Position numbers and translations under genes: made by a program
The notes under the pieces: model-generated
What the model was told of the DNA's origin: nothing
What the model saw: only the letters and a program-made list of their open reading frames with translations
Databases searched by the model: none
In this document: in pieces, positions 11,189-19,433 of the stretch
How the letters are laid out: each line of letters starts with the position of its first letter
How positions within the stretch are numbered: position 1 is the stretch's first letter
From: Aurantiochytrium sp. KH105
Lineage: Eukaryota > Sar > Bigyra > Thraustochytrida > Thraustochytriidae
Direction of reading: 5' to 3'
DNA length: 64,000 nt
Assembly (NCBI GenBank): GCA_003116975.1
Contig: BGKB01000068.1
Location: 62,001-126,000 of the forward strand

Positions 11189-12166
11189 ATCTCTTTGTCA
11201 TAACAAATGCACGCATATGTCATCTTCTACCTTATTTTCTTAAAGTGGTCGTCATTTTACACGAACTGTCTTCCGCGCACAAACGGTGTAAGCATTCGAC
11301 CTCGAGCTAGCTATTGCTCGGAATGTTCCGTGCGTCTGCCCAAAGGACGCTCTTGCACGCTGAACACCAAGAATCATGTCTTTTTACGCCTCACTGAGCT
11401 CGGCAGAGAAGTTGCGACCCATTCTCTCTCTCTCTTTCTCTCGCGGAACCAGAATCAGAACAAGCTTTGAAAATCGAATTCATCAGTCTTGGCTTCGACG
11501 CAGCGCTGCAACACGTTTACGACGAAAACAAGGCCTCGCGTGGAGTGGAAACAGCAGAGCGCTCATCGTGTGGCACTGTGAGCTTGGAGATTTTCTCTTC
11601 TGCCGCACACAGCCGCACAGGCTAGAGCAAAATGTCTTGCAGAGTTGGACGCCCCAAGAAAAATGAAACGACCATCATACATCCCGCTTGATCTTGATCT
11701 TGGCGTTAGAGGCCTCTGTTAGCTTTGCCGCAAAAACTGAAGGGCCGAATCCTGGCCCGCACTATGATAAAGAGCTAACAGTAAATCTCCGCTCCGGTAA
11801 AGTCTGGTCCTTCTTCATACCAAAGAAGGCAATCTTCTATTTGCACATCATCAGAATGCAAGGGCGCGCACTGGTCTACGCTGCCCTTTTTTGTTTTGGG
11901 CGGCACAACGATGGAAAGGCTGCTGAAATCGTCGTAGCAAAGGCAAGACCGTTCTCCTACGGTCTTCGAATAGTCGCAATGTTTAGTCTATTCCCCACAC
12001 TCCGATTCCTCCTTCTATTTCAGATGGCACACCAGTCAAGCCCTCTGCCTCGTGTACATCGCAAGCGTCGTCCTCAACAGCAACGCCTACAACGCCCGGC
12101 GCTCTGGTCCTCCGCGGAAGCGAACCCTTCGCTGGAGCACTTAATAATCATAGCTTACGGCTGCTG
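11189..12166. other. Intergenic region with possible small minus-strand exons
   Basis: No long gene is seen. On the minus strand, about 11960 down to 11665, two open stretches could splice. One contains DDFSSLSIVVPPKTKKG and reaches a GTATGA donor near 11842. Another follows an acceptor-like TTTATCATAG near 11764 and ends at a stop near 11665-11720, depending on frame. Phase and identity are unresolved and the product is unrecognised. The remainder shows nothing. Confidence 0.3.
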
Positions 12167-12320
12167 CTACTGCTGCTGCTGCTGTTGTTTGTGCTGGTCG
12201 ATCTGTTCAAGATAGGATTTGGGAGCGCGGATAAGCTTGACCTTCTTATCAGCACCGGCCTTTACCATGCACGAACGGTAGGTCTCGAGCTTGCTGGCGC
12301 ACGACTTGATCACGGCCAGC
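12167..12320 (-). CDS. Candidate last exon of a CX9C-motif protein (fragment)
   Basis: The minus-strand frame reads GLAVIKSCASKLETYRSCMVKAGADKK, then KLIRAPKSYLEQIDQHK, and ends in a short poly-Gln. CASKLETYRSC is a CX9C motif as in small mitochondrial intermembrane-space proteins (CHCHD/Cmc types), which normally have two such motifs. The exon could begin after an acceptor-like GACGCAG near 12321. The 5' exon(s) should lie between there and about 12609 but could not be identified. The reading may instead be chance, so it is a fragment call only. Confidence 0.3.
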
Positions 12321-12480
12321 CCTGCGTCCGGATGCGAGACAACATCGACGATAACGACAATAAATGCAAATGGATCTTTGGTACCTAGCTCCAAAGATCT
12401 TGCAACGCTGATCGTGGTATCATCCTTTCTGATGATGTTGGTGATGAGGGATGAGTATCACGCACCAAGGCAACGTTTAA

Positions 12481-12481
<1 letters not shown>

Positions 12482-12517
<36 letters not shown>
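12482..12517. repeat. (CCTG)9 microsatellite
   Basis: Nine perfect CCTG units. On the minus strand this reads as consecutive CAGG units directly after TTTTCG, so it repeats a splice-acceptor-like CAG nine times upstream of the candidate CX9C exon. Confidence 0.95.
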
Positions 12518-12609
12518 CGAAAAGAATCAACAACAGCATACAAAGTTTACTTCAGGTTCTTTGTCTCTGACTCTTGGGCAGCACTCACTTTTCCTGCACA
12601 TACGCGCGC

Positions 12610-15600
12610 TCACTTAGGACTATACATGCCAAGACGCGTGTCAAAGAAGACGCGAAGACGGCGTTGGTTTCGAGCATGGAGCATGCGCTCCGTGCGTTTC
12701 GAAGACTCGGCAATGGCAACGATAAAGACTGGCCAGCACGCAAATGGGACCCAGAAGACGACAGGAACTTTGGTGAGCCAAGCCATTGGCGAAAAATCGC
12801 GCGTCGCATTGAGCTGAAGGGAGATGATCGAGTACACAAGCTGCAAAATGAACGAGACAAAGGCGCACGGGAACCATGCGTGATTGAGCAAGAGCTGCGC
12901 GAAAATGCTGTCGTGACGATAGAAAAAGGTGACGGCGTGCACAAGCAGAAACCACCACGCGAGAAAGCCCATACTACAGCGTACAAGAGCACGATCATCA
13001 TCACTCAGGCCGAGCGCAGCGTTTGAAGCCCATACGAAGCTTGACCACGCCCGCACAGGCGTCGGGCTCAGCTCCGCGAGAACCCACATGAAGGTGAGCA
13101 CAATCACGATGCAGGACGGAGTGATGCGAACAATGACATAGTTTGCATAGCGCCGGCCAAGAGCCGAAAGATACTTCATGTGCTCGGCGTCGTTCTTGGA
13201 AGGGAGCTCGTGCATAAATGAGCGCATACGTCGCGTTGACAGTAATGGGAGACCCAAAAGAGGAACCTGAAGCCACAAGAGCCACGTTAGCTCGAGCGGA
13301 TGAATGAGGTCTGGCAGGGAGAACACATAACTCAGCGCCGCCGAACCCGCGAGAAGAAAGTGTCCAGCCACGATAAAAATGAGCGCCTGCTGGTAGTTGG
13401 CAGTGAGAAGACGAGCTTCCCAAATAAGGTCGCCCACGATCGAAAGGCTTGCATCAGACTGCAGAATGATGGAGCTGTGCAGCGAGGTGATTGCAGAGCT
13501 GAGCTCTAGCTGTGAAAGCGCCGGACGCGCAGCGCGAAAAGCCGCCTGGCCATCTTTGGCGTCCGGGCCGCTCAAATTCGATGTCGAAAGGAAATGCTTG
13601 TGCGAGCTCGGATGCCGCAAAAGAATTTTCGGCTGAAGCGAGACGGAGAGGTTGGCCTTTCGAAATGTGTGATAATTGTCGGTGCACAATCCTGTCCCCA
13701 CAGCAGCTACGATCTCTCCATTGTCCTGAAGAATCCCAATCATTTCTCGGCTCGACTGAGGCGTGCTGTCAGTAAAAGTGGACACCCGAAGCGGCACGTC
13801 ATCAACCTCCACAATGTGGTTGCGAATCTCCTCAATGCCGTGTGGAAGTTTCGCATTCACGTCCCAATCGGCCCGGAAGCGGCCATCTTCCATCGCTTCA
13901 CTGTCTTCTTCGGTGTCAAGTCTCCGGAGCGAGATTGCCGTATTCCAATCCGTCTCGAGTCCCATTTTGTCGGCCACAACAAGACTGCGACGCGCGCCAC
14001 GAGGAGAAAAATATACAAAACGAATACCCGCTGCATCGAGGTCTTCAATGAGCCCTGTGAGCGACGCACGCGGCTTTTCACGGGCGCCAACCATGCCTGT
14101 AAAGACCTGCTGTGGAAGTAGTTGCTTGAGGATCCGCGTTTTCTCGACGCGCATCACATCGGTGACGAGATCCGCCCGCGAGCTTCCCGGACTGCGCCCA
14201 ACGTGGTGGTGACCTTGTCTATTTTCCGAACTCTTGTTTGCGAGTCCGGCCGAGCCTTGGGGAAGATTTGCATTTGAGTTTGATGATGACCCACTTGCAC
14301 CAAGAGATCCGCCAGAGCCATTACTCGCTGCGAATTTGACATGGCGATGGCCATGAATACTTGCACTCGAGTGAGCATTATGCTTATTGGCGTGCAGACC
14401 ATGCTGATGAGGCGGAGGTGGCGCGGCAGACGCCGCGGTAGACCCCTGTCCGTGCGGCAGTGAGCTGCTAGCCCCAGTTCGATCGCCATCCGTGTCGCCG
14501 AGGTGCACGTGCAATGGCTCGAGGATTGGCGATGGTAACGCAGGAAATCGTATCGCAAGATGAGATGGTATGGGCGTGTACGCAAAGGCAACGCAATCAA
14601 AGTCTTCGGACTTCCATTGGCGCTCCACGGAGTCAATCGATGCCCGATTCTGTGCCGTCAGGGGCCAGATGGCTTCGCCACTCCAGTGCTCCACGCAACA
14701 GGAAGACACAAGAGCGGGATCACCAAAGGTGAACATGTGCAGGCTTCGAGAGCCCGCTTCCTCACCCCGCTTTCGATGTTTGCGACGTGATGGTATGGCT
14801 GCTGCTGATTGCTGCGCTGCGGCCCCAGCATTCCCGGCACCGAGCCTCACCGCGTTGACTGCTGCCGTGGGCTCGGATGCTTGAGCCGTTCTCACGTTGT
14901 TAGCAGTGGCTTCAGGCGCCGTCATCTCGGGCCCCTCCTGAGCTGTCGCCTTCGTGCCGACAGCCGTTTCCGTTGTCGCGTTCGCTTGCGCGTCGATCCG
15001 CGGCGATTCTTGTTTGGCGGCAGACGCGGTCTGCGCTGCTTTCTTGGCATCGGCGTTGCGCAAGCTAGACTCGAGGGCCAGTCTCCCAGCAGAAGTCCGC
15101 CTGAATTTGCGCTGCCCGGATGCCGCTCCGCTGGCCGCAGAAACACGTGCTTCCTTGGACGTTTTGGCAGACGACGCGATCGCAGCAGACGGGTCGTTTG
15201 GACCCGCTTCTGAGGCAGCATCTACATTCTCCTTGTCGCCTTCCTCTTCTGCCTCCTCCTCCTCCAAGACCTCGGCGTCAACCTCATCGAAGCTGTCGAG
15301 AGCAGGCGTGTCTCCAAGCATTGGCGGACCCAGGGTTGGATCCGCCAGGCCAGCAGTTGGCGTGGGCGGCGCCATTGTTCGGTCTTCAACGATGATGCAG
15401 GTCATTTGCGCCCGTCCGCGATGCAAGGACCAAGTGAGCACGGAGCGGGACATTTCCACAGGAACGGGGAGATTGTCGGTAATACGGACAATCTCGCAAG
15501 GCGTGTAATGGCGCGCGTCTGAATTGCGAAAACCAATGGCGCGAGTGAGCGCACGCAAATGGCGCGGAATGGCGCGACGATGAAAGTACGAAGCGAGGTC

Positions 15601-17403
15601 CTCCATGGACGCAGCGCTATCGACTTGAACTGGAGAGTCTGTGGCTAAAAGCGCACGCCGCAGCGCTGTTGGCCGCTGGCGCAGGTTGCCCTGGAGCCTC
15701 GCGTCAGTTCCCAAAAGACAAGCCAATGCCAGTGGTTTAAGAGAACTGAGATGACGTTTCCACGCTGGGCCCTCAAAAGCCACGGTGTTATTCGGACCAT
15801 CGCAGAGGTCGACAATGGTGGGATTGCTCTCCCCTTGCAAGAGCATGATTTCCTCGACAGTAGGCGTTGGGTCGAGAACGACTTGCTCGTCGAGGCAGCA
15901 CAGCGCGGTCGTGCGACTGAGGGTCTCGAGTAGCTTGCCAGACTTGAGCGGGAGCTGAAGCATGTTTGCCATTTCAAAGCTGGCGGCAGAGCCAAGACTT
16001 CGTTCAAAGGATTGTGTGTCGCGCAAGGGCTTGACCAGCTGCCAAAAGAGGCGAAGGATTCGCGAGAGACGAACGTCCTGGCGCGCCGTAACGCCAAGTT
16101 TGATTTTCAACGTGCGACGTTCATCCTTGTCGACCTGGGCCGATACGCGCGACACCGAGCTGCGAAGCTCTTGCAGATTTTCGCTGAGACCAATGAGCTT
16201 TGCGATAGCCCACTGCTCGAGGGCTTGTTCCCAGACAGGCATGAGAATGGGAATACCCGCCACGAGGACGACAGCAAGACGAGCGAGTATGAGGTGCACG
16301 GCAGTCATGTTGTCTGGCCGGTAAACGTAGCGGAGGACATTGGCAAGCAAGGTGACCACGACGAGAATGATAATCACACGCATAATGTAAGCCTTGGCAT
16401 GTTTGCGACGCAGCGGAAGCATGTGGGGCGCTTCGCTATATTTGACGTGATGGGCCTCCTTGACGGCGGCGCGCACGATTTCGACCATGGGGGTTTCAAG
16501 GACCATGCAAATGGAAAGTCCGTCCACGCCAGCGGCCATGTTGGCCGTTTCGAAAGCTGCAGGCCTCGCAGGGCCGGTCTTGATCGATGATGATGATGCT
16601 GATTGCGGCAGAACTTTGCTCACGGGCTCGCCAGCACCAAAGACGGCGTTGTCTGCGGGGCAGATGCGCCGCACTGCCGCCGGGGCGGGCCTGCCCCCTG
16701 TCAATGCCACGATATCGCCCTTCATGAGTAAATTGCTCGGGACAGGCACCCAGTACGCTTTGCGAAAGGTGTATACGAGGCTGGGCAGCTGGGAGTCGTA
16801 CTGGCGCACGAACTTCCAGTTGCTAATGGTGGGCTCCTTTGCCTTTTTCAGGCCGCTTATGATGCGTTCAATACGGACGAGTTTCTCTTGACGGAAACGC
16901 TCGAGCGCGGCATAGTGAGTGAAACCGACGACAAGAATGGAGGCAAAAACGAGACAGCCCTGTGCTATGGTAGCTCGGCACGCAAAGCCACCATCGGTTT
17001 CCTTGCAGCGAGCGCCAGCCGCCACGAACAAGGTTCCAGCCAGCACGGAAGCGAGGCCCCACGACGATGCAAAGAGTTCGCGCAAGCTGTTACGGGCATC
17101 CTTGGCATGTTTCCGCAGGGCTTCGCGAGGTCCCTCGTGGCGCTCGCGCAGCAGCTCTGCGAGTTTTTGCGCCAAAGCGTGCATCGACCCGCCTCCTCCG
17201 CCACTACCGCTACCGCCATCTTGCCCCTCGGTGTGCAGCCACTCCTGATCTTCTTGCGGCTCCGGCAAGGGGTGTGGCGCTCTTGCATCTTTGCCAGCGC
17301 CGGTCCTGTCGGCGCCAGACCCTTCGTTGCCTCCCGCCTCGCGCGGGAGCTGCGCCTCCAGGTCGGCCATTGCCATACCATACCAACGGGTTCTAGCTGT
17401 CAT
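12610..17403 (-). CDS. TMEM94: TMEM94-like pseudo-P-type ATPase
   Basis: 1597 residues from ATG 17403; the upstream in-frame start at 17493 is GTG. The order of recognisable blocks follows animal TMEM94: an N-terminal helical pair, a WVPVPSNLLMKGDIVAL actuator segment, a CMVLETP motif, two helices, then TTALCCLDEQVVLD near residue 500 where true P-type ATPases have CSDKTGTLT. Next come HLSSLKPLALACLL, TGMVGAREKPR, AAGIRFVYFSPRGARRSLVVADKMGLETDWN, the LRVSTFTDSTPQSSREMIGILQDNGEIVAAVG hinge-like block, and six C-terminal helices. An Ala/Glu-rich insertion (about 700-900) and a His/Ser/Gly-rich one are lineage-specific. The catalytic Asp motif and GDGVND are degenerate, so classical phosphoryl transport is unlikely. 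Animal TMEM94 is an ER protein linked to Mg2+ handling. No intron is needed. Confidence 0.85.
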   Translation of the reverse strand: MTARTRWYGMAMADLEAQLPREAGGNEGSGADRTGAGKDARAPHPLPEPQEDQEWLHTEGQDGGSGSGGGGGSMHALAQKLAELLRERHEGPREALRKHAKDARNSLRELFASSWGLASVLAGTLFVAAGARCKETDGGFACRATIAQGCLVFASILVVGFTHYAALERFRQEKLVRIERIISGLKKAKEPTISNWKFVRQYDSQLPSLVYTFRKAYWVPVPSNLLMKGDIVALTGGRPAPAAVRRICPADNAVFGAGEPVSKVLPQSASSSSIKTGPARPAAFETANMAAGVDGLSICMVLETPMVEIVRAAVKEAHHVKYSEAPHMLPLRRKHAKAYIMRVIIILVVVTLLANVLRYVYRPDNMTAVHLILARLAVVLVAGIPILMPVWEQALEQWAIAKLIGLSENLQELRSSVSRVSAQVDKDERRTLKIKLGVTARQDVRLSRILRLFWQLVKPLRDTQSFERSLGSAASFEMANMLQLPLKSGKLLETLSRTTALCCLDEQVVLDPTPTVEEIMLLQGESNPTIVDLCDGPNNTVAFEGPAWKRHLSSLKPLALACLLGTDARLQGNLRQRPTALRRALLATDSPVQVDSAASMEDLASYFHRRAIPRHLRALTRAIGFRNSDARHYTPCEIVRITDNLPVPVEMSRSVLTWSLHRGRAQMTCIIVEDRTMAPPTPTAGLADPTLGPPMLGDTPALDSFDEVDAEVLEEEEAEEEGDKENVDAASEAGPNDPSAAIASSAKTSKEARVSAASGAASGQRKFRRTSAGRLALESSLRNADAKKAAQTASAAKQESPRIDAQANATTETAVGTKATAQEGPEMTAPEATANNVRTAQASEPTAAVNAVRLGAGNAGAAAQQSAAAIPSRRKHRKRGEEAGSRSLHMFTFGDPALVSSCCVEHWSGEAIWPLTAQNRASIDSVERQWKSEDFDCVAFAYTPIPSHLAIRFPALPSPILEPLHVHLGDTDGDRTGASSSLPHGQGSTAASAAPPPPHQHGLHANKHNAHSSASIHGHRHVKFAASNGSGGSLGASGSSSNSNANLPQGSAGLANKSSENRQGHHHVGRSPGSSRADLVTDVMRVEKTRILKQLLPQQVFTGMVGAREKPRASLTGLIEDLDAAGIRFVYFSPRGARRSLVVADKMGLETDWNTAISLRRLDTEEDSEAMEDGRFRADWDVNAKLPHGIEEIRNHIVEVDDVPLRVSTFTDSTPQSSREMIGILQDNGEIVAAVGTGLCTDNYHTFRKANLSVSLQPKILLRHPSSHKHFLSTSNLSGPDAKDGQAAFRAARPALSQLELSSAITSLHSSIILQSDASLSIVGDLIWEARLLTANYQQALIFIVAGHFLLAGSAALSYVFSLPDLIHPLELTWLLWLQVPLLGLPLLSTRRMRSFMHELPSKNDAEHMKYLSALGRRYANYVIVRITPSCIVIVLTFMWVLAELSPTPVRAWSSFVWASNAALGLSDDDRALVRCSMGFLAWWFLLVHAVTFFYRHDSIFAQLLLNHAWFPCAFVSFILQLVYSIISLQLNATRDFSPMAWLTKVPVVFWVPFACWPVFIVAIAESSKRTERMLHARNQRRLRVFFDTRLGMYSPK

Positions 17404-17514
17404 AAAAAGTCGTTTTGCAAGCAATCCAAAGGGCCGGGGAGTTGCGACTGCGAGTAGCGGAAACAGGGCAGGGCACCCACCATCACTGCACACGGGAGAA
17501 AAGAGATCATTTTA

Positions 17515-17527
17515 GTTTATATAAAAG
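17515..17527 (-). promoter_or_regulatory. TATA-like element upstream of TMEM94
   Basis: The core TTTATATAAAA lies about 115 nt upstream of the TMEM94 ATG and reads as a TATA box on either strand because it is nearly palindromic. Assignment to the minus-strand gene rests on position only. Confidence 0.35.
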
Positions 17528-17686
17528 GTTGGCGTCTCTTGATCTAGGCCTATACCACGTCAACGATCTTGAGCACCCGCCCACCTACCCACCATCAAAA
17601 AGTATCACGGCCATCGTGCTGAACAGCTTCTTCTGCGACAAAAGGAAAAACGAAACGAAAAAGGACAAAGCAGCGCCTATATCGCC

Positions 17687-18559
17687 CTACTTGTGGGAGA
17701 AACAAGGGACTTTGGCCTTGATAAGCTTGGCAGCAGCAGGACCACCGTTAGCGTCGAGCGCGACAAGGGTGTCAAAAATGGCGTCCTTGTACTTGCGCTC
17801 AAAGGACTTTTTATTGATCTGAATGAGAAGTGCGCCCATGTGTGGGGTGAGAGCATCTCTCACGCAGTCTGAAAGCTGGCGGATCGCAGCAAGAGCAGCG
17901 CCAAAAGGACCCTCCGCCTTGCTGAGCATGCATGCACGCAGATTGCGAACAATCTGGGCCACAAGCGGCGTAGCCTTGGCCGCGGCGCCGGGGGCCTCGA
18001 GCATTTCTTTGAAAGCTGCCTGCGCCACAAAGACATAGGGATGTTTAGTTTCACGCAGGCCCTCACTAATGGTGACGAGAAGAGGGTCATAGTCGAGTAC
18101 TGCTGGGTCTTCGTCCCACTGAAGTCGGCAATAGACGCCGCCATGATTGATTCGACAGGGGATGCCACCCTGCGAATAAACAAAGGAAAAATTACTGCTT
18201 GAAGCGGCTTTGGCAAAAGGGTCCCCGCTGGGTAGCTTGTCGAATTTTTTGCTGAGTCGATCCGTACGGCTCCAGCGCTGCATCGCCATCGTTCTACAAT
18301 CATCGTGCTCTTCACGGTCATCACCCACGTCCCTCTTGCGTTCCATTGCTTCAAATTTACGAGAGGGAGCCGGACCTCGACTGGCGAGTGAGGAGGATGG
18401 TGCGGGTGTGCTTCTGCTTGGGCCCGTTCTGGGCCTCAGGGCGCTTTTAGACGCCGTCGACGCACTTGGTCTCGCGCTCAGGCCCCTGACAGCGCCAGCA
18501 TTGCGCACTGCAGTGTGACTTTGCGCTCTCCTTTCACCTTGCATGCTTCTGTTCTGCAT
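17687..18559 (-). CDS. PACRGL: PACRG-like protein
   Basis: 290 residues from a genuine ATG at 18559. The first 115 residues are disordered (Ser/Ala/Arg/Pro). Residues about 123-290 match the PACRG-like family closely: FVYSQGGIPCRINHGGVYCRLQW, FDPLL-type YDPLLVTISEGLRETKHPYVFVA, an alpha-helical ARM/HEAT-like body, and the ending GGPAAAKLIKAKVPCF. PACRG proteins form part of the inner junction of ciliary doublet microtubules; PACRGL is the paralogue with the GGIPC/RLQW signature. The gene starts head-to-head with the transporter at 19434. Its presence suggests a flagellated stage. Confidence 0.88.
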   Translation of the reverse strand: MQNRSMQGERRAQSHTAVRNAGAVRGLSARPSASTASKSALRPRTGPSRSTPAPSSSLASRGPAPSRKFEAMERKRDVGDDREEHDDCRTMAMQRWSRTDRLSKKFDKLPSGDPFAKAASSSNFSFVYSQGGIPCRINHGGVYCRLQWDEDPAVLDYDPLLVTISEGLRETKHPYVFVAQAAFKEMLEAPGAAAKATPLVAQIVRNLRACMLSKAEGPFGAALAAIRQLSDCVRDALTPHMGALLIQINKKSFERKYKDAIFDTLVALDANGGPAAAKLIKAKVPCFSHK

Positions 18560-19433
18560 TCTATCTCAAGGCGCTTCCAGCTGGTCGCCCACCCACACAC
18601 CGTGTCGTGCCTCGCCTCGGCGCGAGGTTCTGGTTGCAGTCGTTTGCCACGTACCACCACCGCCCACCCCGTCGGTCCACGGGCCCGCGATGTCGCGTCT
18701 TCGTTTGCGAAGATCTCAGCAGCCCTTGTCGCGATTCCTTTTCCGTCTTCTTCTTCTACCTGCGTGCGCTGCCTCCGCGCTCTCGCGCTCTCTCGCCGCG
18801 CTGCGCCAGGCAAGCAAGCTCTGTCTCCGTTTCGCCAAAGTTATCTCTGCTCTGCTCTGCTCTGCTCTGCTCTGCTCTGCTCGCAACTGCCGCTCCTCGG
18901 GCCCGGGGAAACCCTCCTCCAACGGCTATCTCCAAGTCCCGAGCCGCCCCCCCTATCCGCCCTCTTCCCCGCGGATCAAACCCGCGCGAGGGGGGCGTCG
19001 CAGGCCCTTTCGGCAGAAAGCCGCGCGCGGAGACACCCCGCACGCGCGGTCCCCTTCGACCCCCATTCTTTCTTTCTTTCTTTCATCCTTTCCTTTCCTT
19101 CTTCTCCTTTCTCTCTTCTCCCCTTCTCTCCCTCCCGCTCCACCGCGCGCGACTGCGCCGCCCGCTGCCGCCGCCCGCGCCGCCCGCGCCGCCCGCTGCC
19201 GCGCCCGCCGCCGCGCCCGCGCCCGCGCCCGGGAGGCCAGCCTGGCGCGGGTCGCAGTCGCGTCGCTGCTCCCGGCGCTCCGAGCAGCACAGCGCGGGGT
19301 GGTGACGACGAGGACAACGACGAGGAGGGGGACGCGGGCAACGACGCGGGCGTCGCACACGACGAGGAGGCGAGGCCGCAGGGCAGACGGGAGACAGGCA
19401 GACACGCAAGCGCGGTCGCTGGCCGGCGCCGCC
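18560..19433. promoter_or_regulatory. Divergent spacer between PACRGL and the APC transporter
   Basis: This 874-bp GC- and pyrimidine-rich spacer lies between two head-to-head starts. It contains seven perfect TCTGC units (18846-18880), CTTT-rich tracts near 19070-19130, and a Gly/Ala/Arg-coding-like GC-rich block before 19434. The transporter frame stays open across the spacer, but the translation is low-complexity and does not look like protein. It probably holds both promoters and 5' leaders. Confidence 0.5.
18846..18880. repeat. (TCTGC)7 pentanucleotide repeat
   Basis: Seven perfect tandem TCTGC units inside the divergent spacer. Degenerate versions of the same pentamer recur near 30660-30720, near 35135, and (reverse strand) near 32555-32590. 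Confidence 0.95.

Noticed and set aside
12170..12200. Poly-Leu membrane segment on the plus strand (CTG run)
   Set aside because: It is the antisense of a poly-Gln/CAG run, with no start codon or protein-like continuation.
18543..19433. N-terminal 297-residue extension of the APC transporter
   Set aside because: The translation is Ser/Pro/Arg low-complexity across a CT-rich spacer, while ATG 19434 has perfect context directly before the conserved part.
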